Source: an uncultured Clostridium sp.
Lineage (GTDB): Bacteria > Bacillota > Clostridia > TANB77 > CAG-508
Direction: 5' to 3'
Assembly: GCA_946495905.1 (NCBI GenBank)
Contig: CAMMEP010000019.1
Span: 1 to 22,977 of the forward strand
Length of the DNA stretch: 22,977 nt
The notes under the pieces were generated by a model. That model was not told where the DNA came from, searched no databases, and worked only from the letters and a program-made list of their open reading frames with translations. The first letter of the stretch is position 1, and the number at the start of each line of letters is the position of its first letter. The translations under genes and the position numbers were made by a program. This document shows positions 14,254 through 22,000 of this stretch, piece by piece.

Positions 14254-14282
14254 GAAATTAGGGACAGTCCCCAATTTCTCAC
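14250..14282. repeat. GGGGAC-type REP-like palindrome 2
   Basis: GTGAGAAATTAGGGA pairs with TCCCCAATTTCTCAC around a CAG loop, with one mismatch. The stop codons of both convergent genes (TGA 14251-14253 plus; TGA 14281-14279 minus) lie within its arms. Reading onward on the plus strand a T-rich run follows, so it may act as a terminator. Confidence 0.85.
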
Positions 14283-14665
14283 TGCTTTTTTATTTTAGGT
14301 TTAGCAATTAAAGATGCAATATATCCAAAGAAAATAGCAGCAGTAATTCCACCTGCTGATGCTTTTACTCCTCCGATAAAGGCACCAAGGAGTCCAGAAG
14401 TTTGTGCCTCTGTAATGGCTCCTTTAGCAAGATTGGCTCCAAAGCCAAGTAGAGGAACTGTAGCACCACAACCAGCAAAGTCAATTACATATTGATAAAT
14501 TCCAAGAGCGCCTAAGATTACACCAGCTGTTACAAAAATAACTAGTATTCTGGCAGAAGTAAGTTTCGTTTTATCAATTAATATTTGTCCAATAATACAA
14601 ATTAGCCCACCAACAACAAAACATCTAAGTAGTTGCATCCAATCGATACTTTGTAAAAAATCCAT
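14279..14665 (-). CDS. spoVAE: Stage V sporulation protein AE
   Basis: A 128-aa membrane protein with about four hydrophobic segments and glycine-rich motifs (FVVGGLICIIGQILID, GCGATVPLLGFGANLAKGA, GAFIGGVKASAGG) typical of SpoVAE(b). SpoVA proteins form the channel that moves dipicolinic acid into the forespore and releases it at germination. Last gene of a spoVAC-spoVAD-spoVAE unit on the minus strand, 38 bp after spoVAD, with a GAAAGGA site 11 bases before the ATG. Its stop is embedded in a palindrome. Confidence 0.93.
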   Translation of the reverse strand: MDFLQSIDWMQLLRCFVVGGLICIIGQILIDKTKLTSARILVIFVTAGVILGALGIYQYVIDFAGCGATVPLLGFGANLAKGAITEAQTSGLLGAFIGGVKASAGGITAAIFFGYIASLIAKPKIKKQ

Positions 14666-14703
14666 AATAATTAAATCCTTTCATTTAAAATTTGATTTTT
14701 TTC

Positions 14704-15726
14704 TTAATTATTTAAATTCTCAATTGCAATAGCATGTGCTATTCCTGGAATACTTTCACCCTGCTGCGAACTGGTTGAATTCATTAATGCACCAGTTGCA
14801 ATTAAAAGGATTCTATTAATATTTTTTTCTTTTAATTTTTTATAGAAATATCCAGAAAATACAGAACCAACACAGCCACAACCACTACCACCAGAGTGAG
14901 TATCTTGTGCATCTTTATCAAAAATTAATACACCACAATCATTATAATTATTTTTTATATTATATCCCTTACTCTCTGCCATTTCTGTTAAAATGTCTTT
15001 GCCAATATATCCTAAATCACCAGTAATAATAGCGTCATAATAACTTGGTTTTCTTCCGGTATCTTGCAAATGGGTAATTAAAGTATCTAAAGCAGCAGGG
15101 GCCATGGCAGCTCCCATATTGTTAGCATCTTTTACACCCATATCGATAATTTTTCCAGGTGTTATACAAGTTATTTGAGGGCAATCCTTTCCGTTATTGT
15201 TGTTAGATAAAATGACAGCACCAGAACCAGTAACAGTCCATTGAGCGGAAGGAGGCCTTTGATTTCCTAATTCTAATGGAAATCGGAATTGCTTTTCTGC
15301 ACTACAGAAATGGCTAGAAGTAGCACAGAGTACATTCTTAGCAGCGCCTCCATCAATAAAAATACTTCCTAAACACATTCCTTCTACAAAAGTAGAACAT
15401 GCACCAAAAATTCCAAAAAAGGGGATATTAATTTCTCGTAAACCAAAACTAGAAGAAATACATTGATTTAGTAAATCTCCTGCAAAGCAAAAATCAATTT
15501 CTTGACTAGGAATGCAAGATTTTGCAATAACAGAATTTACATTTTCTTTGATGATTTTACTTTCTGCTTTTTCCCATGTTTTTTCTCCCCAGAATTCATC
15601 TTCTAAGCACTGGTCAAAATATTTAGCAAGTGGTCCTTCTGCTTCTTTTGGACCAACGATAGAAGAGGTTTCTAAAAGATAGGGTGGATTATCAAACATT
15701 ACAGTTTGCATGCCTATTTTTCTCAT
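14704..15726 (-). CDS. spoVAD: Stage V sporulation protein AD
   Basis: A 340-aa protein of the SpoVAD family, which has a thiolase/KAS-like fold without the thiolase activity and binds dipicolinic acid. Visible family features include FGIFGACSTFVEGMCLGS, ATSSHFCSAEKQFRFPLELG, GDLGYIGKDI and the C-terminal GSGCGCVGSVFSGYFY. It is soluble and acts at the spore inner membrane with SpoVAC and SpoVAE. The ATG follows GAAAGGAG. It is separated from spoVAC by 64 bp containing a perfect palindrome. Expression is expected in the forespore, but I could not point to a sigma-G promoter. Confidence 0.96.
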   Translation of the reverse strand: MRKIGMQTVMFDNPPYLLETSSIVGPKEAEGPLAKYFDQCLEDEFWGEKTWEKAESKIIKENVNSVIAKSCIPSQEIDFCFAGDLLNQCISSSFGLREINIPFFGIFGACSTFVEGMCLGSIFIDGGAAKNVLCATSSHFCSAEKQFRFPLELGNQRPPSAQWTVTGSGAVILSNNNNGKDCPQITCITPGKIIDMGVKDANNMGAAMAPAALDTLITHLQDTGRKPSYYDAIITGDLGYIGKDILTEMAESKGYNIKNNYNDCGVLIFDKDAQDTHSGGSGCGCVGSVFSGYFYKKLKEKNINRILLIATGALMNSTSSQQGESIPGIAHAIAIENLNN

Positions 15727-15763
15727 TGTTAAATTCTCCTTTCTATTTTTATGTTAACCCCGC

Positions 15764-15792
15764 AAGCAATTGGGGACTGTCCCCAATTGCTT
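15764..15792. repeat. GGGGAC-type REP-like palindrome 3
   Basis: AAGCAATTGGGGA and TCCCCAATTGCTT form a perfect 13-bp stem with a CTG loop. The arm overlaps the first two bases of the spoVAC stop codon (complement of TTA 15791-15793) and lies within the spoVA operon, before spoVAD. Confidence 0.85.
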
Positions 15793-16240
15793 ATACGAAA
15801 AAGGTAGCGATAATTCCTACAATAACAGAAGTAGAAATACCATAAACCAAAACTGGACCAGCAACGGTAAACATTTTTCCACCAACACCCATTACATAAC
15901 CTTCTGACTTATATTCAATAGCAGGAGAAACAATAGAATTGGCGAAACCAGTAATAGGAACAAGGGAACCTGCACCTGCAAATTTTCCAATCTTATTAAA
16001 AATATTAAGTCCGGTTAAAAGAGCTGCAATACCAATTAATACAATGGAAACAACCGTGGAACATGCGGTATCTTCTAATCCTTTATATTTGCAAAAGTCA
16101 AAGATAATCTGACCAATAGAACAAATTAAGCCACCAACCCAAAAGGCATTAAAACAATTTTTTAATATAGGGGAGTTTGGCGATTTTTTGTCTACATAGT
16201 CAAGATATTCTTTTTTCGTTTCAATACTTTTCATATTCAT
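15791..16240 (-). CDS. spoVAC: Stage V sporulation protein AC
   Basis: A 149-aa membrane protein with about four hydrophobic segments and SpoVAC motifs: SPNSPILKNCFNAFWVGGLICSIGQ near the N-terminus, GAGSLVPITGFANSIVSPA and VGGKMFTVAGPVLVYG. SpoVAC is a channel component for dipicolinate traffic in spores and behaves as a mechanosensitive channel in Bacillus. First gene of the minus-strand spoVA unit; the ATG at 16240 follows GGAAAGG. The shorter AC-AD-AE order matches clostridial spoVA operons, in contrast to the longer Bacillus set. Confidence 0.95.
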   Translation of the reverse strand: MNMKSIETKKEYLDYVDKKSPNSPILKNCFNAFWVGGLICSIGQIIFDFCKYKGLEDTACSTVVSIVLIGIAALLTGLNIFNKIGKFAGAGSLVPITGFANSIVSPAIEYKSEGYVMGVGGKMFTVAGPVLVYGISTSVIVGIIATFFV

Positions 16241-16308
16241 CCTTTCCGAACTAAATAAAAATTAAAAATACACATTAAATACTTAGTTCTAAATTAATAG
16301 TTTTTATT

Positions 16309-16339
16309 GTATAGAAGAAATATCAGAATTTCTCTATAC
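16309..16339. repeat. Hairpin between dodecin gene and spoVAC
   Basis: GTATAGAAGAAATAT (16309-16323) and AATTTCTCTATAC (16327-16339) form an imperfect stem. There is no T run on either side, so it is not an ordinary terminator; it could be an operator or an RNA hairpin ahead of spoVAC. Confidence 0.45.
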
Positions 16340-16363
16340 CAAAAACATCGATTTTACAGTTTG

Positions 16364-16576
16364 TTAATCTCTGTCTCGGTCAATGACAAAAGATAAATCT
16401 AAATCTACATAATATTGAATTAATTTTCGACCATCAATTTTAGCCCTTTGATCTACTACTCTCACAGATGATAAATAGTCAATTGTTTTAGAAGCTTCTG
16501 CAACTGATTGTACAACGGCATCTTTCCAAGAAACATTTGATGTTCCTGTAATACTTAAATGTTTTTCTATACCCAA
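16364..16576 (-). CDS. Dodecin, flavin-binding protein
   Basis: A 70-aa protein matching the dodecin family: HLSITGTSNVSWKDAVVQSV, then ASKTIDYLSSVRVVDQRAKI and YYVDLDLSFVID. Dodecins form hollow dodecamers that store flavins, using the conserved tryptophan (W17 here) to stack on the ring system. The start must be TTG at 16576: there is no in-frame ATG, a TAA codon lies directly upstream in frame, and GGAGG sits 10 bases before. A 14-bp direct repeat (ATTTATATATTTTC twice, 16593-16620) lies just upstream of the ribosome binding site. It is followed on the same strand by the spoVA genes. Confidence 0.88.
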   Translation of the reverse strand: MGIEKHLSITGTSNVSWKDAVVQSVAEASKTIDYLSSVRVVDQRAKIDGRKLIQYYVDLDLSFVIDRDRD

Positions 16577-16640
16577 TTAAAATCAACCTCCAATTTATAT
16601 ATTTTCATTTATATATTTTCCAATAATTTTCAAATTATAC

Positions 16641-16691
16641 AAAAAAAGATGCATTGTAATTAAATTTTTTAAAAATTAATTACAATACACC
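16641..16691 (-). terminator. Terminator of rpmB
   Basis: On the minus strand GGTGTATTGTAATTAA pairs with TTAATTACAATGCATC with few mismatches and is followed by seven T (16647-16641). It lies 46 bp after the rpmB stop. Confidence 0.8.
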
Positions 16692-16709
16692 TTTATTACG
16701 CGTAATAAA
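16692..16709. repeat. Perfect 18-bp palindrome
   Basis: TTTATTACGCGTAATAAA is exactly self-complementary with no spacer. It lies between the rpmB stop and its terminator. With no loop, it looks more like a protein-binding dyad than a hairpin. Confidence 0.6.
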
Positions 16710-16737
16710 ATATATATAAATTATAATCAAATATAAT

Positions 16738-16935
16738 CTATGCTCTAACTACTTTTCCAGAACGTAAGCATTTTGAACATACATATATTGTTTTTGTATC
16801 TCCATTAACAACTGCTTTTACTCTTCTTAAATTTGGTTTAAATGTTCTAGAAGTTCTTCTACTAACGTGAGAACGAGCTATACTTATTTTATTTCCATGC
16901 GCGATTGATTTTTCACAAATTTCACATTTTGCCAT
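16738..16935 (-). CDS. rpmB: Ribosomal protein bL28, zinc-binding form
   Basis: A 65-aa 50S subunit protein. MAKCEICEKS and VCSKCLRSGK give two CxxC pairs, so this is the C+ (zinc-containing) form; zinc-free copies exist in some genomes as low-zinc substitutes. SHVSRRTSRTFKPNLRRV is the family core. The start at 16935 is chosen because GGAGG lies 9 bases upstream; a longer frame reaching 16959 would contain that site. It has its own promoter divergent from the ileS T-box promoter and a terminator downstream. Confidence 0.96.
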   Translation of the reverse strand: MAKCEICEKSIAHGNKISIARSHVSRRTSRTFKPNLRRVKAVVNGDTKTIYVCSKCLRSGKVVRA

Positions 16936-16980
16936 TACTTTTGCACCTCCTATATGCATGAATAAAATTGACTATTTAAT

Positions 16981-17009
16981 AGTGTAACATAAAATTGAAT
17001 AAATTACAA
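16981..17009 (-). promoter_or_regulatory. sigma-A promoter of rpmB
   Basis: On the minus strand TTGTAA (17009-17004) and TACACT (16986-16981), 17-bp spacer, with TG before the -10. Confidence 0.7.
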
Positions 17010-17037
17010 GTATTTTTTGAAAATTTCCAATTCCCCC

Positions 17038-17066
17038 TTGAACTTTACGTAAATTTATGGTAATAT
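17038..17066 (+). promoter_or_regulatory. sigma-A promoter of the ileS T-box transcript
   Basis: TTGAAC (17038-17043) and TAATAT (17061-17066), 17-bp spacer and TGG before the -10. It is divergent from the rpmB promoter, with about 30 bp between the two -35 boxes. Confidence 0.6.
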
Positions 17067-17099
17067 AATTACATTGAAATTGATAAAAACAATAATAAA

Positions 17100-17426
17100 G
17101 GACAAGATAAATATAAGTTGCTGTCTTACAGAGAACCAAGAAAAGCTGAGAATTGGTAGATAAGTGTATATTTGTTATCACCTTTTAGTTGCTTAATCGA
17201 AAGAATTGTTATTTAAGTTAAAATTCAAGTAAATTAAGCCGTATGTCTGCGTTAAAGAGGAAGAGAGAAAAGAATAAAATGCAAGTAATTTATTTTAGAA
17301 AATGGATTAATAATTATTCATTAAAAATAAGTTACTAGATAATAGTATAAATAGATATTCTTTTAAAATAGGTGGTACCGCGGAAACTAAAAGCTATTTC
17401 GTCCTAGTGATTGAAATAGCTTTTTT
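17100..17426 (+). promoter_or_regulatory. Ile-specific T-box riboswitch of ileS
   Basis: A T-box leader senses uncharged tRNA. Visible parts are the Stem I AGAGA element (about 17131-17135), a specifier ATC (17177-17179) in the usual setting before A-CC, and the T-box bulge sequence GGTGGTACCGCGG (17371-17383). The terminator follows, with AAGCTATTTC paired to GAAATAGCTT and a T run (17389-17426). ATC reads isoleucine, in agreement with the downstream gene. Uncharged tRNA-Ile would bind and favour the antiterminator, raising ileS expression under isoleucine limitation. Confidence 0.93.
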
Positions 17427-17432
17427 GTACTT

Positions 17433-17558
17433 GTTGAAAAATAATTTTATTTTGACGAGGTGGCAACTACGCTTCGAAAATCCTTTGACACAGCTACCCA
17501 AGCACGCCTCCGGTTTTCTTGCTTGTTTGCCTAGTCAAAATAGAAATTCTTTTTCAAC
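17433..17558. repeat. 126-bp inverted-repeat element in the ileS leader
   Basis: Arms 17433-17456 and 17534-17558 pair over about 24 bp with one mismatch and one bulge. The interior (17457-17533) is clearly richer in G and C than the surroundings and holds smaller pairings (GAAAA/TTTTC, CAAGC/GCTTG). It separates the T-box terminator from the ribosome binding site and looks like an insertion. Confidence 0.75.
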
Positions 17559-17595
17559 TTAATATTTGAATAAGATGAAATAAGGAGGAGTTTTA

Positions 17596-20403
17596 ATGAG
17601 TGATGAGAAAAAAGATTATGGTAAGACATTAAATTTACCAGCAACAGATTTTCCAATGAGAGCAAATTTACCAGAAAGAGAGCCACAAGTTCAAAAAGAT
17701 ATTTTTGAAAATGGTTTGTATGAGAAAATATTAAAGAAAAATGAAGGTCATGAAACTTTTGTATTACATGATGGACCTCCATATGCGAATGGAGAAATTC
17801 ATGCAGGACATGCCCTAAATAAAATATTAAAAGATACTATTGTAAGATACAAATCTTTAAAAGGGTATTATGCGCCATATATTCCAGGATATGATACCCA
17901 TGGTATGCCAACCGAGAAAAAAGCAATTGAAAAATTAGGATTAGATAGAAGCAAAATACCAGTTACGAAATTTAGAGATACTTGTAAAGAATTTACAAGC
18001 AATTACAAAGAAATTCAAACAGAAGGATTTAAAAGACTTGGTGTTTTAGGAGATTGGGAACACCCATATGTAACATATGATCCAAAAGCAGAAGCAAGAC
18101 AAATTGGTGTATTTGGAGATATGTACAAAAAAGGCTATATCTATAAAGGATTAAAGCCTGTATATTGGTGTACAGACTGCGAGACTGCTTTAGCAGAAGC
18201 AGAAATCGAATACAAAGATGTAACCGGTTCATCCATCTATGTAAAATTCCCTGTTGTTGATAGCAAAGGAAAATTCGATGGAGGCAATACTTTTATTGTA
18301 ATTTGGACTACTACACCTTGGACACTTCCAGGTAACCTTGCTATTTCTCTTGGCGAAGATTTTGATTACAGTATTGTAGAAGTAGCAGAAGGAGAAAATA
18401 CGAACTTTGTAAAAGGCAATACAGTAGAAAGATATATCCTTGCGTCCGAACTAGTAGAAAAAGTAATGGGAATTGCAGGAATAAAAGAATACAAAGAAGT
18501 ACAAAAACTAAAAGGAAAAGATTTAGAAGGTGTACTTTGCAGACATCCATTCCTAGATAGAGATTCTGTTGTAATAATGGGAAGTGAAGATACCGTAGAT
18601 GTACAATTAACAGAAGGTACTGGTGCTGTTCATACAGCTCCTGGATATGGTAAAGAAGACTATTTGGCAGGTATAAAAAACGGGCTTGATATAGTTGTAA
18701 CTGTAGATGAAAAAGGACATCAAACAGAAGGTGCAGGACCTTTTGCTGGAATGTATTATGCTAAATCTAACAAAGAAATAACAAAATGGCTTGAAGAAAA
18801 TGGATATTTATTAAAAGAAACACAAATAAGCCACTCCTATCCACATTGTTGGAGATGTAAAAAGCCAGTAATCTATAGAGCAACTCCACAATGGTTTGCT
18901 TCTGTCGATGGATTTAGAGAAGAAGTATTAAAAGCTATAAAAACAGTTAAATGGCATCCATCTTGGGGCGAAGACAGAATGACAGAAATGATTAAAGGTA
19001 GAAATGATTGGTGTATTTCAAGACAACGTACCTGGGGAGTTCCACTTCCAATATTCTATTGTAAAGATTGTGGAGAGCCTTATGTTACAGAAGAATCCAT
19101 AAAGAAAATTCAAGATGTATTTAGAGAAAAAGGTTCAAATGCTTGGTATGATATGTCAGAAGAAGAATTACTTCCAGAAGGAGCAAAGTGCGAAAAATGT
19201 GGATGTACTCACTTCAAAAAAGAAACCGATATTATGGATGTATGGTTTGATTCTGGGTCAACACATCAAAGTGTTTTAGTAGAACGTGGACTTCCATATC
19301 CAGCAGACTTATATCTAGAAGGAAATGACCAATATAGAGGTTGGTTCCAATCTTCTCTTCTTACTTCTGTAGCAACTAATGGAATTGCTCCATACAAAGA
19401 AGTATTAAGCTGTGGATTTGTTGTAGATGGACAAGGAAGAAAAATGTCTAAGAGTTTAGGAAATGGTATATCTCCAATTGATGTATGCAATAAATATGGA
19501 GCAGATATCCTAAGATTATGGGCACTTTCTGCAGATTATACAATGGATGTAAGTATTTCAGATGATATTTTAAAAGGAATTTCTGATGTGTATAGAAAAA
19601 TAAGAAATACAGCAAGATATATTATAGGAAATACAAGTGACTATAACCCAGATGAGCCAGTTAACTATGAAGATTTACAAGAAATAGATAAATGGGCATT
19701 GACAAAACTTAATAAATTAGTACGTGATTGTACGAAAGATTATGACGAATATAATTTCTCAGGTTGCTATCATGACATTAATCAATTCTGTGTGGTAGAT
19801 ATGAGTAGTTTTTATTTAGATATCATTAAAGATAGATTATATACATCTAAAAAGGATTCTGTAGAAAGAAGAGCTGCGCAAACTACAATGTATATTATAT
19901 TAGATAGTTTAGTAAAAATTTTAGCACCAATGATTTCATATACGGCAGAAGAAATCTGGAAAGCAATGAAGCATACAAAGAATGAAGAATTAGAAAGTGT
20001 TATGCTTACAAATTATCCAGAAGTAAATAAAAAGTACGATAATGAAGAATTAACTGAAAAATGGAACAGAATAATAAAATTAAAAGATATTGTTTCTAAA
20101 GAATTGGAAAATGCAAGAGCAGCAAAGAAAATAGGAAATTCATTAGATGCAAAAATTACAATATATGCAGAAGGAGAGCAATATAAGTTTATAAAAGAAA
20201 ATCTAGAACTTTTACAAACAGTATTTATTGTTTCTGCATTAGAAGTAGAAGAAAATGCTAGAAAAGACGAAGTAAAACTTGGAGTTAAAGTAGAACAAGC
20301 ACCTGGAGAAAAATGCGAAAGATGCTGGATGTATTCAGAAACAGTGGGAGAGGACAAAGAAAATCCTACTATCTGCCATAGATGTAGTGAAAATATAAAA
20401 TAG
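17596..20403 (+). CDS. ileS: Isoleucine--tRNA ligase
   Basis: A 935-aa class I synthetase that charges tRNA-Ile and edits misactivated valine. The HIGH-type motif is HAGH (69-72, in PPYANGEIHAGHALN), the KMSKS loop is KMSKS (616-620), the editing domain contains WTTTPWTLPGN, and the C-terminal zinc site has C907, C910, C927 and C930. The C-terminal zinc finger and length indicate the common bacterial type. The ATG follows AAGGAGGAG. Expression is controlled by the Ile T-box upstream. The stop is followed 23 bp later by a gene on the same strand that may share the transcript. Confidence 0.98.
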   Translation: MSDEKKDYGKTLNLPATDFPMRANLPEREPQVQKDIFENGLYEKILKKNEGHETFVLHDGPPYANGEIHAGHALNKILKDTIVRYKSLKGYYAPYIPGYDTHGMPTEKKAIEKLGLDRSKIPVTKFRDTCKEFTSNYKEIQTEGFKRLGVLGDWEHPYVTYDPKAEARQIGVFGDMYKKGYIYKGLKPVYWCTDCETALAEAEIEYKDVTGSSIYVKFPVVDSKGKFDGGNTFIVIWTTTPWTLPGNLAISLGEDFDYSIVEVAEGENTNFVKGNTVERYILASELVEKVMGIAGIKEYKEVQKLKGKDLEGVLCRHPFLDRDSVVIMGSEDTVDVQLTEGTGAVHTAPGYGKEDYLAGIKNGLDIVVTVDEKGHQTEGAGPFAGMYYAKSNKEITKWLEENGYLLKETQISHSYPHCWRCKKPVIYRATPQWFASVDGFREEVLKAIKTVKWHPSWGEDRMTEMIKGRNDWCISRQRTWGVPLPIFYCKDCGEPYVTEESIKKIQDVFREKGSNAWYDMSEEELLPEGAKCEKCGCTHFKKETDIMDVWFDSGSTHQSVLVERGLPYPADLYLEGNDQYRGWFQSSLLTSVATNGIAPYKEVLSCGFVVDGQGRKMSKSLGNGISPIDVCNKYGADILRLWALSADYTMDVSISDDILKGISDVYRKIRNTARYIIGNTSDYNPDEPVNYEDLQEIDKWALTKLNKLVRDCTKDYDEYNFSGCYHDINQFCVVDMSSFYLDIIKDRLYTSKKDSVERRAAQTTMYIILDSLVKILAPMISYTAEEIWKAMKHTKNEELESVMLTNYPEVNKKYDNEELTEKWNRIIKLKDIVSKELENARAAKKIGNSLDAKITIYAEGEQYKFIKENLELLQTVFIVSALEVEENARKDEVKLGVKVEQAPGEKCERCWMYSETVGEDKENPTICHRCSENIK

Positions 20404-20426
20404 GTACAAAGGAAAGGTTTTAAATA

Positions 20427-21765
20427 GTGAATAATAAAGGAAAGATTAGTTTAAAGACAATAATTTATTTTATTGTAATTATCATTATTATTTTAATTGG
20501 GAAAAGTATCTATTCCAAATATAATTTCTATGATTATATAAAAGGAGTTCGTGAGGAAGGAAAAACATCTTTTACAAGAGATTCGAGTGTAGTATGTTCG
20601 GATGCAGATAGTTACAAAATAGAAAACAAGGATTATAATGATGCCATGTTCTACAAAGAAATTAAAGTGGAGCCAAATACTGCGTACCGAGTAACTTGTA
20701 TGGTAAAAACAGACAATGTAATAAATCAAAATGATAAATATATTGGAGGAGCACAAATTTCTATAAATAATACAACAGAATGTTCAGAAGCTCTTACTGG
20801 CACTAATGATTGGACTGAGCTTACATTTATGTTTAATTCGAATAATCGAACAAGTCTAGAAATTGGTTTTAGACTTGGCGGATATGACGAGTATAGTAAA
20901 GGAACAGCTTGGTTTTCCGACTTTACCATGGAAGAAGGAAATCTAGATTCTAATACCGAATGGAATATGGCTTGTTTTATCATTGAAAATATAGATGCAA
21001 CGGTTAATGTAAATGGAACATATCGTAATGTTAATTTTAGTATGTCTTATGAAGATATAAAAGTAGTAAGAGAAGACATGAAGCGATTACAAGACTCTAT
21101 TGAAAGTTTAAGTGGAAGTAAAATGTCTATTACCTATGATGTTATAGAGATTACGGAACCACTAACTACCATTTCGTATGATGAAGAAAATGAATATTAT
21201 GTTGGGCCAAATGATGTTAAGCCTTTAATTCAAAATTATATGGAAAGAAATGAATATGATTATATCTATGTTGTAATAAGGCTGGGAGACTTAAGCAAAA
21301 GTAATGAGGTTTTAGTACATGATTGGATTGGACTTCGGATCTATGAAATATAATGGAATAGGATTTTCTAATATAAGACTTCCAGATGATAGAAATAATG
21401 CAATGTACCAATATTCAAGTAGAAATACTTTCCCAGAAGAAGTTTTTGTACACGAATTTTTACACACATTAGAAAGAAATGAGCAAGAAAATGGAAATGA
21501 TATTGCGAATCTTCATGACTATGAAGCATATGGTTACGAAAATAATAGTGTAAGTGGATTACAGGAATGGTATAGAGATTATATGCAAAATACAATACAA
21601 AATGGAACCAATAAAGGACTTACAGATTTTGCTTATCATTCGAAACCAATGCAAAAAAGTAATTTTACGTATGCAATCGAATTAGATTATTTTGAAGAAC
21701 CTAGCAATTTAATAGAAGAAATTCAAAGTATTATAGACAGAATTGGAAGATTGTTTAATGGGTAG
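20427..21765 (+). CDS. Membrane-anchored HExxH metallopeptidase-like protein with +1 frameshift at CTT CGG
   Basis: Frame 0 runs from GTG 20427 (AAAGGAAAGG upstream) to TAA 21351-21353; skipping C21336 joins HDWIGL (ending at residue 303) to GSMKYNGIGFSNIRL and gives a 445-aa product ending at 21765. It has one N-terminal membrane segment (about residues 9-26), a jelly-roll-like module (about 60-170, with YRVTCMVKTD and GTAWFSDFTMEEG, as in carbohydrate-binding-like domains), then a domain with HEFLH (342-346), the zinc-binding HExxH signature of metallopeptidases. It would face outside the cell. I do not recognise the exact family or substrate. The zinc motif lies only in the second frame, so an unshifted product would lack the active site. 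The extra base could also be an error or a recent mutation. Confidence 0.7.
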
Positions 21766-21807
21766 GTCTTTGAAAAAATCAATATAACGTTACAGTTATA
21801 TAGATAT

Positions 21808-21951
21808 AGAGAAGAAGTATATATTTTTTTATTTTTATTTCCGGCCCCCAACTACGTACAAACTGTAACAGCTTTGCTTAACAGTTTGTAAACTTGTCGG
21901 TCCCCACCTTAAGCACTCCAATAAAAAGAAAAAAATATATACTTCTTCTCT
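21808..21951. repeat. 144-bp inverted-repeat element with CCGGCCCCC core
   Basis: Arms 21808-21838 and 21921-21951 pair over 31 bp with one mismatch. Inside are CCGGCCCCCAACT (21841 onward), a perfect 10-bp hairpin TACAAACTGT/ACAGTTTGTA (21857-21890), and a second related core CGGTCCCCACCTTAAGCAC (21898-21916). It has no ORF. It sits between the HExxH gene and queA and occupies most of that gap. A shorter relative is at 8625-8680. Confidence 0.8.
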
Positions 21952-22000
21952 AAAAAAATAAGCTATAAATTTAAAAATACAACAAGAAAAGAGGTTTAAA

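Noticed and set aside
16241..16363. Sigma-G promoter for the spoVA operon
   Set aside because: A forespore promoter is expected, but no pair of boxes with suitable spacing stood out, so none is listed.
16593..16620. Two tandem ATTTATATATTTTC copies as a CRISPR or regulatory array
   Set aside because: Only two low-complexity copies without spacers; most likely a simple AT duplication.
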